Source: Pseudomonadota bacterium (GTDB lineage: Bacteria > Pseudomonadota > Alphaproteobacteria > Acetobacterales > Acetobacteraceae). Taken from it: a DNA stretch of 60,903 nucleotides. Positions 46,181-54,265 of this stretch are shown here, piece after piece. The position numbers and the translations under genes were made by a program. The notes under the pieces are model-generated. The model ran no database searches. It worked only from the letters and a program-made list of their open reading frames with translations, and was not told the DNA's origin. Each line of letters starts with the position of its first letter. The stretch's first letter is position 1. The DNA is taken from positions 1-60,903 of the forward strand of contig JAJZCG010000004.1 in NCBI GenBank assembly GCA_021846225.1, in the 5' to 3' direction.

Positions 46181-46444
46181 ATGGGATTGCTGGCATCTGA
46201 CAACGCGCCATGGAGCGATGAGGACAAGCGCCTGGCAAAGACGTGGTCCGCTGCCGGCATGAAGACGGTGGAGATCGCGCAATTGCTCGGGCGTTCCGCC
46301 CAGCAGGTCGGCGCGTTTATCCGGTTGGATTTAAGCGGCGCTGGGCGGCGTGTGTGCTTGACCTGCGCCAGGCCGTTCGCATCCGAGGGAATCCACAACC
46401 GCATGTGCACTCCCTGCAAAATCGCCTCCAGAGGTGCGGCATGA
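46181..46444 (+). CDS. SANT/HTH-like protein with zinc ribbon
   Basis: An 87-aa protein. The N-terminal APWSDEDKRLAKTWSAAG and KTVEIAQLLGRSAQQVGAFI resemble a Myb/GcrA-type helix-turn-helix. The C-terminus has four cysteines in CLTCARPF and MCTPCK, a likely zinc ribbon. It is probably a phage transcription factor. Confidence 0.65.
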   Translation: MGLLASDNAPWSDEDKRLAKTWSAAGMKTVEIAQLLGRSAQQVGAFIRLDLSGAGRRVCLTCARPFASEGIHNRMCTPCKIASRGAA

Positions 46445-46563
46445 TGCGCGATCTGATGGGCGCTCTGCTGGTTCTGGTGATTGCCGCGGGGGTTTTCCGT
46501 GTGGCTGACGCCGTGAGCCATTATGCCGTCTCCTCTCAATTTTGCCGGGATATCGGCCAATGA
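46441..46563 (+). CDS. 40-aa phage membrane protein
   Basis: A short frame with one hydrophobic helix, MGALLVLVIAAGVFRVADAV. The ATG overlaps the previous stop as ATGA. The function is unknown. Confidence 0.5.
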   Translation: MMRDLMGALLVLVIAAGVFRVADAVSHYAVSSQFCRDIGQ

Positions 46564-46850
46564 ACCCCGCAACACACCGGCGCGCGTGTGTTGGTTCAAC
46601 GGGTGACGCGCGCGCCTTTGATGTTCCCTCCCTGAACTTGCCCGGCGAGCTGGCTATGCCCGCTCGCCGGGTCTTTTCTGGTGTATCCGCGCGGCGGCTG
46701 GCGGCCCGTGAAGCGCGGGGCGGTGTTGAGATTACCAAGGGTTGCGGCCTTCTCCATGTCCAGAAACATGGAGAAAACGGATGCACAACAATAGCGGGGA
46801 TCACCACCAGAGAAGCGGAAAAGTCCCGCATATTCAGGGGAGGCTGGTGA
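46560..46850 (+). CDS. Doubtful 96-aa frame in a structured region
   Basis: It is open from ATG 46560, which overlaps the previous stop, to a TGA that overlaps the next ATG. However, the sequence runs through an intrinsic terminator-like hairpin and a second hairpin, and the peptide has no clear structure. The coupling favours translation; the hairpins favour a regulatory RNA segment. Confidence 0.3.
   Translation: MNPATHRRACVGSTGDARAFDVPSLNLPGELAMPARRVFSGVSARRLAAREARGGVEITKGCGLLHVQKHGENGCTTIAGITTREAEKSRIFRGGW
46641..46677 (+). terminator. Early-operon intrinsic terminator (tR-like)
   Basis: CCCGGCGAGC and GCTCGCCGGG form a perfect 10-bp stem with an 11-nt loop, followed by TCTTTTCT. It lies inside the rightward early operon, the place of lambda tR1. 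Confidence 0.62.
46751..46774 (+). repeat. Second hairpin after the early terminator
   Basis: TCTCCATGT and ACATGGAGA form a perfect 9-bp stem with a 6-nt loop, about 75 bp before the next HTH gene. It could act as an RNA structural or protein-binding element. Confidence 0.45.
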
Positions 46851-47098
46851 TGGCATCGGCGACCTATCGGGACGTTGCTTCTGGGTATTTCCGGGAAAAA
46901 TGGGCGCCGATGAAGAATGCCGCGCAGCTCGTCGCGCGCCTGGCCCATACATCGCCCCGCACGGCTGAGAACTGGCTTGCGGGTGACGCTGCGCCAAACG
47001 GCGACACGCTCATCACCTTAATGGCCGCCGACCCTGATTTTGCCGAGAAAATCATGAAACTTATAGAGGAACGCCGATGCGCTGGACGCTGTTCATAG
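46850..47098 (+). CDS. Phage HTH regulator
   Basis: An 82-aa protein: MKNAAQLVARLAHTSPRTAENWLAGDAAPNGDTLI, a helix-turn-helix of a type common in alphaproteobacterial prophages, then FAEKIMKLIEERR. A GGGGAGG ribosome-binding site sits 5 bp upstream of ATG 46850. It is probably a regulator of early genes. Confidence 0.66.
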   Translation: MASATYRDVASGYFREKWAPMKNAAQLVARLAHTSPRTAENWLAGDAAPNGDTLITLMAADPDFAEKIMKLIEERRCAGRCS

Positions 47099-47346
47099 AG
47101 GCGGGCCTTTGCGGCTTTGGGTATGACGGCGGATTTTTGCCGGAGGCGCGCCTGGGGATTGTGCGCGTCTCGTGGATGCGCGGTTCGTTTCTCGCCTCAG
47201 TGCGCGAACTGGCGCGCCGCCGCGCGCGGCCGGAAAAAACGCTGGATGAGATTTGCGCGGAACGCCGCGCGAAGGCTGCGGAAGGGGCGCGTAGGCGTCC
47301 GCGCGGCGCTGGTGGCTGGTTTGTTGAAAAAGGAGTTAAGCGGTGA
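47077..47346 (+). CDS. Phage hypothetical protein
   Basis: An 89-aa protein with a short beta-like start (MRWTLFIEAGLCGFGYDGG) and a basic helical end. It overlaps the HTH gene by 22 bp and the next GTG by GTGA. No family was recognised. Confidence 0.5.
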   Translation: MRWTLFIEAGLCGFGYDGGFLPEARLGIVRVSWMRGSFLASVRELARRRARPEKTLDEICAERRAKAAEGARRRPRGAGGWFVEKGVKR

Positions 47347-47459
47347 CAAAAAAACCACACGAAGCGGCATACGCGATCCGCGATCTGATTGTCTCGCCGG
47401 TGCGCGAACACTCGCGCAAACCGGAAATGATGCGCGAGATGTGCGGGAGGCTGATTTGA
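47343..47459 (+). CDS. 38-aa phage microprotein
   Basis: From GTG 47343 in a GTGA overlap; contains HEAAYAIRDLIVSPVREHSR. It ends 9 bp before the ATG of the RusA-like gene. Coupling on the upstream side and the tight fit are the only evidence. Confidence 0.42.
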   Translation: MTKKPHEAAYAIRDLIVSPVREHSRKPEMMREMCGRLI

Positions 47460-47467
47460 GCGAGATC

Positions 47468-47887
47468 ATGTTCCGCCTGGCTAAGCCGCTGCCGCTGCCA
47501 AACCGCGCGGGATTGAGCCGCACGATGCACGCCGCGGCTGGGGTGCGCAAAGAGGTGCGGCGAAAGATGGCTGCTGAGATATGGGCGGCGTTAGGGTGCA
47601 GGTTGCCGGTGCGGCCGTTTCAGTGGGCGCGGATTATGGTCGAGCGCCACGGCATCCGCGAGCCGGACGAGGATAATCTCCGCGCCAGCGTGAAGGCGCT
47701 ATTCGACGTTTTGCAGCCCGCAACGGCAAGCCGGGCTTACGGGCTCGGTATTATCGCGGGCGATGACAAGCGCCGCCTGAGGCAGAGCGTGGTGCATGTG
47801 CAGGCGGCAAAGCTTGCCGACCAGTGCACGCTGGTGCGGATTTTTAGTCTGACTGAAGAGCAATTCAAAAAAGATGGAGCAATTTGA
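47468..47887 (+). CDS. RusA-like Holliday junction resolvase
   Basis: A 139-aa protein. EPDEDNLRASVKALFDVL followed by GIIAGDDKRRLRQS fits the RusA pattern of acidic residues around a D-N-L core and a later DD. The N-terminal LAKPLPLPNR is also RusA-like. A TTG at 47456 is an alternative start. It would resolve branched DNA during phage recombination or packaging. Confidence 0.66.
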   Translation: MFRLAKPLPLPNRAGLSRTMHAAAGVRKEVRRKMAAEIWAALGCRLPVRPFQWARIMVERHGIREPDEDNLRASVKALFDVLQPATASRAYGLGIIAGDDKRRLRQSVVHVQAAKLADQCTLVRIFSLTEEQFKKDGAI

Positions 47888-48924
47888 TGGCGCGTATTCG
47901 CAGCGTACACCCTGGACTCTGGACAGATGAGTCGTTTGTCGCGCTATCGCACCCGGCGCGCCTGCTGGCGTTGGGGTTGTGGACGGAATGCGATGACCAG
48001 GGTATTTTTGCCTGGAAACCGCAGACATTGAAAATGCGCTTACTGCCGGCTGACAATGTGGAGATCGGGGTGTTGCTGGCCGAGCTCGAGGCGCAGAATA
48101 TGATCCGGCGCTACGAGATTGACGGCGCTCAGCTCGCGGCAGTTCGTAATTTCCGAAAATTCCAGCGTCCGGAAAAGCCGAAAACGCAGCATCCGATCAC
48201 GGCGGAGATCGCCGAGTATGTCGGGCTAGCGTGCAATAATCACACATGCTCGGAGAAAAAAGCGCCGCAATTCGGTGAGGCGTCGCCGAATGGTCGGCGA
48301 CTTGTCGCCGACACGTCGCCGATTTGTCGGGGATTTTCCGGGCAGATGGAGGAGGGAATAGGAAAGGAAGAGGGAACAGTAGAATCTCAACTACCTGTAT
48401 CTAATTCCAACCAGAGTGCTGTGAATCAACATTCGCCGATTTTGAGAAAATCGGCCGGGGATGATTTTGAGGAATTTTGGAAAAAATACCCTGACGGACC
48501 GCACAAAGCCGCCAAAGGCGCGGCGATGCGGGAATATAACCGCGCCAGACGAAAAGCCAGCGCGGCGCGGATTATCGCGGCGGTGGACGGAGCGAAGTGG
48601 CCTGCCGACGCGCGGTATATCCCAGCGCCAGCCAGGTGGTTGGCGGATGAACGGTGGATGGACCAGGGGGTCGCGGTGGTTGTGAGCAGCGCAATCCACC
48701 TCACCGTGGATCCACGGTTTGACGGCTGGGTGGGGATGGATCACGTGCACTACGATCGGTGGCTCGCAGCTGAGCGCAAAGGCTTCCCGTCGCGGCATTC
48801 AGGCCATGCGCATTACACAGCGGATGAGCGGCGTGCTGAAATGCTGGAATCGCTGCGGTCAATCGCGCCGCGCGTGTACCAGCTGCTGACTCGTGATGAC
48901 GATCAACGGAAATCGGCTTTATGA
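47887..48924 (+). CDS. Phage replication-type protein
   Basis: A 345-aa protein. The N-terminal winged-helix region (RIRSVHPGLWTDESFVALSHPARLLALGLW, then FRKFQRPEKPKTQHP) is typical of phage replisome organisers. A polar, poorly conserved linker follows (about 125-190), then a C-terminal helical domain (DDFEEFWKKYPDGPHKAAKGAA, WPADARYIPAPARWLADERW). The TGATG overlap sets the start. An origin within the gene, as in lambda O, is possible but not shown. Confidence 0.72.
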   Translation: MARIRSVHPGLWTDESFVALSHPARLLALGLWTECDDQGIFAWKPQTLKMRLLPADNVEIGVLLAELEAQNMIRRYEIDGAQLAAVRNFRKFQRPEKPKTQHPITAEIAEYVGLACNNHTCSEKKAPQFGEASPNGRRLVADTSPICRGFSGQMEEGIGKEEGTVESQLPVSNSNQSAVNQHSPILRKSAGDDFEEFWKKYPDGPHKAAKGAAMREYNRARRKASAARIIAAVDGAKWPADARYIPAPARWLADERWMDQGVAVVVSSAIHLTVDPRFDGWVGMDHVHYDRWLAAERKGFPSRHSGHAHYTADERRAEMLESLRSIAPRVYQLLTRDDDQRKSAL

Positions 48925-49049
48925 GTTGTGGTGTTGTTGATCGGGTTTTGATTGCGGCGGCGATGTGCAGCCGGCTGAGCAACCGCTATTGCCGCGCGGC
49001 AGTTCGCCACCACCAGGTGGTAGCGCGCACAGGTGGAGAGATGGGATGA
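48921..49049 (+). CDS. 42-aa phage microprotein
   Basis: MSCGVVDRVLIAAAMCSRLS and a basic tail with several Cys/His. It overlaps the replication gene stop (ATGA) and the next start (ATGA). Unknown; supported only by coupling. Confidence 0.42.
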   Translation: MSCGVVDRVLIAAAMCSRLSNRYCRAAVRHHQVVARTGGEMG

Positions 49050-49252
49050 GCGTGGAGAAGGATTGTCTGACCACCCAGGAATTGTCTGAGCGACCAGGCT
49101 ATCCGTCTGCCAAAACGATCCACGACTGGCGCACGACAGGCGAAGGACCGCCGTTTATACGGCGCGGTGGCCGCATACACTACTTGCTTGAGCAGGTCGT
49201 GGCCTGGGAAGAAGAGCAAAACTTCACACCTGGATCGGAAGCGGTGGGCTGA
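49046..49252 (+). CDS. AlpA/MerR-type helix-turn-helix protein
   Basis: A 68-aa protein: CLTTQELSERPGYPSAKTIHDWRTTGEGPPFIRRG and IHYLLEQVVAWEEEQ, the standard excisionase/AlpA winged-helix pattern. A second DNA-binding protein of this type far from int suggests a regulator of late genes rather than excision. Confidence 0.68.
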   Translation: MSVEKDCLTTQELSERPGYPSAKTIHDWRTTGEGPPFIRRGGRIHYLLEQVVAWEEEQNFTPGSEAVG

Positions 49253-49488
49253 AATGCGACATGCCCTGCCAAGCGGTTTCAAGCGGGCTACAGACGGGTC
49301 AGCATTTCGTGGCGTCGGCAGTCGCGCGCTCTGGAATACAGCAGTGTGCGACCTCGTGCGCGGCAGGAACCCGCAAAAAGTTGGCGGGTCCTTACCGGGG
49401 TGCGGGGCGTCACGGGTAACGCGCGACCCCGTTAAACCCCCAGCCAGAGGTTTTTTTTCAGTTTCATGCCGGGGGTTGTAAAAATCGC
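49253..49488. other. Region upstream of terminase, possible cos
   Basis: 236 bp with no convincing gene. It contains GC-rich inverted elements (ACCCGC/GCGGGT; TAACG/CGTTA) and an eight-T run near 49451. In lambda-type phages the cohesive-end site lies just here, before the small terminase gene. The cut site cannot be placed from sequence. Confidence 0.3.
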
Positions 49489-50046
49489 ATGGCTAAAGGT
49501 GGTTTTACTGCGGAGTTGGCAAAAATGCTGGGGATTTCCGTCCAAGCGGTGGGGAAATACTGCATTGCCGGTAAGGTTTCATTCAGTTTCAAGGATGGAA
49601 AGCGGTACTTTACAGACCTGAACGACGCCGCGCGGGAAATCCTGGCGAGCCGGGACCCAGGCCGCGGGAAATCGCGAGCCAGATTGGACGGCGATGCCGC
49701 CCCTGAAGCGGCCGACCCGAAGGAGGGAGTCGCCGCACCCATCGAGCCGCCAGATGAGGCGATAGGCTCGTACAACAAAAGCCTGGCGCGCAAGGAGCAT
49801 TATAAATCGCTGCTGGCCGAGATCGAATACCAGATCGAAACCGGCGCGCTGGTCCGGAAGGCCGACAACGACAAGGCTGTATTCAACTTCCACCGCACGA
49901 TCCGCGACCGGCTGCTCAATATCCCCGACCGGATCGCCGCGGTACTGGCGGGCGAGTCGGACCGCGAGAAGGTGCATGGCATTTTAAGCAAGGAGCTGCG
50001 CCAGGCGCTCACCGAGCTGGCGGACGAGGCGGAGGCTATTGTCTAG
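49489..50046 (+). CDS. Terminase small subunit (Nu1-like)
   Basis: A 185-aa protein. It has an N-terminal winged helix, FTAELAKMLGISVQAVGKYCIAGK, with KRYFTDLNDAARE. A linker and a C-terminal assembly domain follow (EHYKSLLAEIEYQIETGALV; RLLNIPDRIAAVLAGESD). It recognises phage DNA and overlaps the large subunit gene by 8 bp. Confidence 0.85.
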   Translation: MAKGGFTAELAKMLGISVQAVGKYCIAGKVSFSFKDGKRYFTDLNDAAREILASRDPGRGKSRARLDGDAAPEAADPKEGVAAPIEPPDEAIGSYNKSLARKEHYKSLLAEIEYQIETGALVRKADNDKAVFNFHRTIRDRLLNIPDRIAAVLAGESDREKVHGILSKELRQALTELADEAEAIV

Positions 50047-51931
50047 GCTCGCCTCACTCACCGCGGCCCTGCGGCCAGACCCGGACCTGACCGTCAGTGA
50101 GTGGGCCGATGCGCACCGGATGCTGAGTGGCAAAGCCTCGGCGGAGGCTGGCCCGTGGAGAACGGACCGGACGCCGTATCTGCGCGAGATCATGGACTGC
50201 CTGAGCCCGTCGAGCCCGGTTGGCCGCGTTGTGTTCATGAAAGGCGCGCAGGTTGGCGGCTCAGAGTGCGGGAACAACTGGCTCGGTTTCATCATCCACC
50301 ACGCGCCAGGCCCGACAATGCTGGTTCAGCCGACGGTCGATACCGCCAAGCGGTTCAGCAAGATGCGCCTGGCGCCGATGATCGAGGAGAGCCCGGTCCT
50401 GCGCATGCGGATTGCGGACAGCCGAAGCCGGGATTCCGGAAATACGATGATGGCCAAGGAGTTCGCGGGGGGAATTCTGATCGTCACCGGCGCGAACAGC
50501 GCGGTAGGCCTGCGCTCGATGCCGATCCGCTACCTGTTTCTGGACGAGGTTGACGCCTACCCGCTCGACGTCGACGGCGAAGGCGACCCCATCCAGCTCG
50601 CCGAGAAGCGCACAACCACATTCAGCCGCCGGAAAATCCTGCTTGTCTCCACGCCGACGATTAAGGACATCTCACGCATCGAGCGCGAATATCTGGCCAG
50701 CGACCAGCGCCGCTTCTTCGTGCCGTGCCCGCATTGCGGGTGCATGCAGCATTTGCAGTGGAAGAATATCAAATTTCAGAACGACGATCCCGCCACAGCC
50801 GCCTATGCCTGCGAGGACTGCGGCGCGCTGATTGAGGAACGGTTTAAGACGCAGATGCTTCAGCGCGGCGAGTGGCGCGCCACCGTGCATTCAGACGGCC
50901 GCATTGCCGGCTTCCACCTCTCAAGCCTGTATAGCCCGCTGGGGTGGAAGTCGTGGGCTGAAATCGTGGCGGAATTTCTGGAAGCCAAAGGAGACGCGCC
51001 CAGCCTGAAAACCTGGGTCAACACCGTGTTGGGCGAGACGTGGGAGGAGGAATACGCCGCCAAGGTCGGCGCGGAAGGGTTGCAGGCCAGGGTGGAGTTT
51101 TACGCGCCCGGCGCGGCGCCGGATGGCGTGCTGTGCATCACCGCGGGCGTCGACGTGCAGGACAACCGCCTGGCGGTGGTGGTGGTGGGGCATGGCGAAG
51201 GCGAAGAAAGCTGGCGGCTCAAGCATCAGGAGATTTTTGGCGACCCGGCGCGGCCGGAGGTATGGGAACAACTCAAGGAGATGCTGGACGCGGGGGTGCC
51301 GCACGCCGGCGGCGTCGTCATCCCGATTTCAGCGGCCTGCATCGATTCTGGCGGCCATTTTACGCATGACGTCTACGCCTTCGCGCGGGAGCATAAAGCG
51401 AAGCGCTGGATGGCGATCAAGGGCCAGAGCCAGCGGGGCAAGGTCGCCATCGGCAAGGCGACGAAGGTGGACATGAACTACCGCGGCCAGGTCTATAAAG
51501 GCGGCGCGGAGGTATACCCGGTCGGCACGGACACCATTAAATCGGTGCTCTACTCCAGGCTCAAGTTCAACGAGCCCGGGCCTGGCTATTGGCATTTTCA
51601 TGCGGAGCTGACGAAGGACTACTTTGACCAGCTCACGGCCGAAAAACAGATCACCCGGTATCTGCGCGGCTTCCCTCAGCGCGAATGGGTAAAAAAGGCG
51701 GGCGCCCGCAATGAGGCGCTGGACTGTGAGGTATACGCCTACGCCGCGCTCCAGTGGATGTATTCGCGGTACAACCGCGACACGTTCTGGACGGTTATGG
51801 CAAAGAAGTTGAATTTGAGCCCGATTAAGCAGGATTTACCCGGAAAAATCGGGAATAAACCTCAAATACAACCACGAAATCAAAAAGCTACAATCGCGCC
51901 ACGTAGGCCCAACTGGGTGAACAAGTGGTGA
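50039..51931 (+). CDS. Terminase large subunit, GpA family
   Basis: The 630-aa packaging motor and nuclease. The ATPase has a deviant P-loop in FMKGAQVGGSECGNNWLGF and Walker B YLFLDEVDAYP. A zinc finger of the gpA type (CPHCGCMQHLQW and CEDCG) follows, then the nuclease domain with acidic residues (TAGVDVQDNRL, CIDSGGHFTHDVYAFA). The start is TTG at 50039. Confidence 0.94.
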   Translation: MSRLASLTAALRPDPDLTVSEWADAHRMLSGKASAEAGPWRTDRTPYLREIMDCLSPSSPVGRVVFMKGAQVGGSECGNNWLGFIIHHAPGPTMLVQPTVDTAKRFSKMRLAPMIEESPVLRMRIADSRSRDSGNTMMAKEFAGGILIVTGANSAVGLRSMPIRYLFLDEVDAYPLDVDGEGDPIQLAEKRTTTFSRRKILLVSTPTIKDISRIEREYLASDQRRFFVPCPHCGCMQHLQWKNIKFQNDDPATAAYACEDCGALIEERFKTQMLQRGEWRATVHSDGRIAGFHLSSLYSPLGWKSWAEIVAEFLEAKGDAPSLKTWVNTVLGETWEEEYAAKVGAEGLQARVEFYAPGAAPDGVLCITAGVDVQDNRLAVVVVGHGEGEESWRLKHQEIFGDPARPEVWEQLKEMLDAGVPHAGGVVIPISAACIDSGGHFTHDVYAFAREHKAKRWMAIKGQSQRGKVAIGKATKVDMNYRGQVYKGGAEVYPVGTDTIKSVLYSRLKFNEPGPGYWHFHAELTKDYFDQLTAEKQITRYLRGFPQREWVKKAGARNEALDCEVYAYAALQWMYSRYNRDTFWTVMAKKLNLSPIKQDLPGKIGNKPQIQPRNQKATIAPRRPNWVNKW

Positions 51932-51940
51932 GGTGCGCAG

Positions 51941-52537
51941 TTGAACATCCCGGGCGTTGCCACCGCAGGCGATACGATCACCTGGACGGATAATTCTGTT
52001 TTTGATTTCCAGGGGAATTTTTATTCTCCCGGCGTCTATACCCTCAACTACTCTCTGCGCGGCCCGAGCGTCCTAGATGTCGCGGCGGCAAATATCGCTG
52101 GAGAGTGGACCACTACCATCACGCCCACGCAGAGCGAGACGCTCGCGCCAGGCCAATACTATTGGCTGGCCTATGTGACGGACGCGGCTGGCGATAGGTT
52201 TACCGTCGGCAACGGCCAGATCACGATTCAGGTTGATCTCACCAAGGCGATTGCCGGGTATGACGGCCGCAGCCAGGCCAAGCAGATCATTGACGCCATC
52301 GATGCGGAGATTTTGGCCCGTACCACCGGCGGTTCGGCCGTGGAATACTCGATCGCCGGGCGCACGCTGCGCAAGGAGCCGCTCCAGGCGCTGCAGCTGA
52401 TCCGGGCGGAATGGGTCGGGATATACGTCAAGCAGGTGCGCGCACAACGCATGGCGCAGGGCCTCGGCGATCCGACAGCCCGCTTCGTGCAATTCCGGCG
52501 CGAAGGTAATTTCACTCAAGGCGGCGGTAACTGGTAA
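51941..52537 (+). CDS. Head-tail connector-type protein with extra N-terminal beta domain
   Basis: A 198-aa protein from TTG 51941. Residues ~1-100 are beta-rich (TWTDNSVFDFQGNFYSPGVYTL), like an Ig-type or baseplate domain. Residues ~105-198 have a gpW-like pattern (GGSAVEYSIAGRTLRKEPL...LIRAEW). It sits where lambda has gpW. Its stop overlaps the portal ATG (TAATG). Confidence 0.62.
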   Translation: MNIPGVATAGDTITWTDNSVFDFQGNFYSPGVYTLNYSLRGPSVLDVAAANIAGEWTTTITPTQSETLAPGQYYWLAYVTDAAGDRFTVGNGQITIQVDLTKAIAGYDGRSQAKQIIDAIDAEILARTTGGSAVEYSIAGRTLRKEPLQALQLIRAEWVGIYVKQVRAQRMAQGLGDPTARFVQFRREGNFTQGGGNW

Positions 52538-54156
52538 TGGGATTTTTTAATCGTCTACTGGGGCGCCAGGACAAGCCGGTGGCGCGCCAGCGCGCTGAGC
52601 CGAGAATTGGCCAGCGGATGTACGGGGGCGCCATCCTGGACCGGCTCACCGCCGACTGGGTGGCGCAAGGGACCAGTCAGGACAGCGAGGTGTTTTCCTC
52701 ACTGCGCGCGCTCCGCAACCGCTCGCGCCAGCTTATCCGCGACAATGATTATGCGCGAAACGCCAAGCGGATCGTCCAAACCAATGTTGTTGGCCCCCGC
52801 GGCATTAAGATGCAAGCGAAGCTGCAGATGCTTCGCGGCGAAAAGCTCAACGAAGCCCTCAACCAGCAGGTGGAGCTGAAATGGAAGCGCTGGTGCAAGG
52901 CCAATAACTGCGAAGTGACCGGCAAGCAGAGCTTCATCGGTGTGCAGCGCATGGCGATCGGAGGTGTCTTTGAGTCGGGAGAGATTCTGATCCGCCTGGT
53001 CCGTAAAAAATCTGGCCGGTCGCGGGTGCCGTTGTCCTTGGAGCTGATCGAGGCCGACCAGCTTATCGAGACGCGGAACGGGCGCAACGGCGCCAACATG
53101 ATCCGCATGGGGGTGGAGCTCGACGAGTGGAAGCGCCCCCAAGCTTATTGGCTGTACCCCAACCATCCCGGCGATGTGAATTTCCAGAGCAATAACCCGA
53201 GCCAGATTTTGCGCGTGCCGGCGGACGAGATCATTCACCTGTTCGTGCCAGAACGGCCAACCCACACCCGCGGCGTGCCGTGGCTGCACTCCGCGCTGAA
53301 GCGGTTGCACCATCTGGAGGGCTTCGAGGAGAGCGAGGTGGTGGCCGCGCGCGCCAGCTCGGCGCTGATGGGGTTTTTGGAGGAGGCCGAGCCGACCGAT
53401 CCGCTCACGGATGTCGATAACGTCACGGCGGGCCAGGCGGTGGATGAGTTTTCGCCCGGCATGATCAAAAAGCTGGCGCCGGGTGAGAAGTTCAACGGCT
53501 GGTCCCCGCAGCGTGCGCACGGGGCCTATGACCCGTTTATGACATCGATGCTGCGCGGGGTGTGCGCTGGTCTCGGCATCAGCTACGCCAGCCTGTCAAA
53601 GGATTCCAGCAAGAGCAATTACTCGTCATCGCGCCTCGACCTGCTGGATGAGCGCGACGTCTGGCGCGTGCTGCAAGAGTGGTTCACCGAGCATCTGCTG
53701 ACCCGGGTTTTTGAGGAGTGGCTTTACATGGCCGTCCTCGTCGGCGAAATCTCGATCCCCGGGTTCGAGATCGACCCAGAGGCCACGCTGGAGCAGATCA
53801 AATGGCGCCCCCGGGGTTGGTCCTGGGTTGATCCGGAAAAGGATGTGACGGCAGAGCAGAAGGCTGTGCGGGCCGGGTTCAAGCTGCAGCGCGACGTCAT
53901 CGAGGAGCGCGGCGGCGATTACGAGGACTTCATGACCCACCGCAAGGCAGAGGTTGAGCGCAACAAGGAGGCTCATCTGGTGTTCGATAGCGACCCGAGC
54001 CAGGTTGATGAAAAGGGCATGGCGCAGAAGGCGTTCCCGACCGACGCGGGCGACCCGACTGTTTCCGCGCCTGCCCCGGCAATCGGGCCGGACGTCACCA
54101 CCAAGCCGCAGCAGATCGGCAAAGCCCCGGTGCAGCAGCCTGGAGGGCCGGCATAG
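52537..54156 (+). CDS. Phage portal protein, lambda family
   Basis: The 539-aa dodecameric DNA entry channel at the capsid vertex. It has the lambda-type sequence SSLRALRNRSRQLIRDNDYARNAKRIVQTNVVG, IEADQLIET, and HLFVPERPTHTRGVPWLHSALKRL. The C-terminus is Pro/Ala-rich. The length is normal. Confidence 0.93.
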   Translation: MGFFNRLLGRQDKPVARQRAEPRIGQRMYGGAILDRLTADWVAQGTSQDSEVFSSLRALRNRSRQLIRDNDYARNAKRIVQTNVVGPRGIKMQAKLQMLRGEKLNEALNQQVELKWKRWCKANNCEVTGKQSFIGVQRMAIGGVFESGEILIRLVRKKSGRSRVPLSLELIEADQLIETRNGRNGANMIRMGVELDEWKRPQAYWLYPNHPGDVNFQSNNPSQILRVPADEIIHLFVPERPTHTRGVPWLHSALKRLHHLEGFEESEVVAARASSALMGFLEEAEPTDPLTDVDNVTAGQAVDEFSPGMIKKLAPGEKFNGWSPQRAHGAYDPFMTSMLRGVCAGLGISYASLSKDSSKSNYSSSRLDLLDERDVWRVLQEWFTEHLLTRVFEEWLYMAVLVGEISIPGFEIDPEATLEQIKWRPRGWSWVDPEKDVTAEQKAVRAGFKLQRDVIEERGGDYEDFMTHRKAEVERNKEAHLVFDSDPSQVDEKGMAQKAFPTDAGDPTVSAPAPAIGPDVTTKPQQIGKAPVQQPGGPA

Positions 54157-54165
54157 TCCGGAATT

Positions 54166-54187
54166 TCCGGGACAATCCCGGATTTTT
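54166..54187 (+). terminator. Intrinsic terminator after the portal gene
   Basis: TCCGGGA and TCCCGGA form a 7-bp stem with a CAA loop, followed at once by five T and an AT-rich stretch. It separates portal from the protease-capsid gene. Confidence 0.72.
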
Positions 54188-54265
54188 ATATAAAAATCGG
54201 CAAAGCGAAACGGCCTGGTCTTTTCGTATTGTTCGCCGCGAACGCCATTATCGCGGAAGGGCCAG

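Noticed and set aside
49254-49481. Frame of 75 codons between the AlpA-like gene and terminase
   Set aside because: No coupling to neighbours, no ribosome-binding site, Arg/Gly-rich peptide across inverted repeats; more likely the cos or regulatory region.
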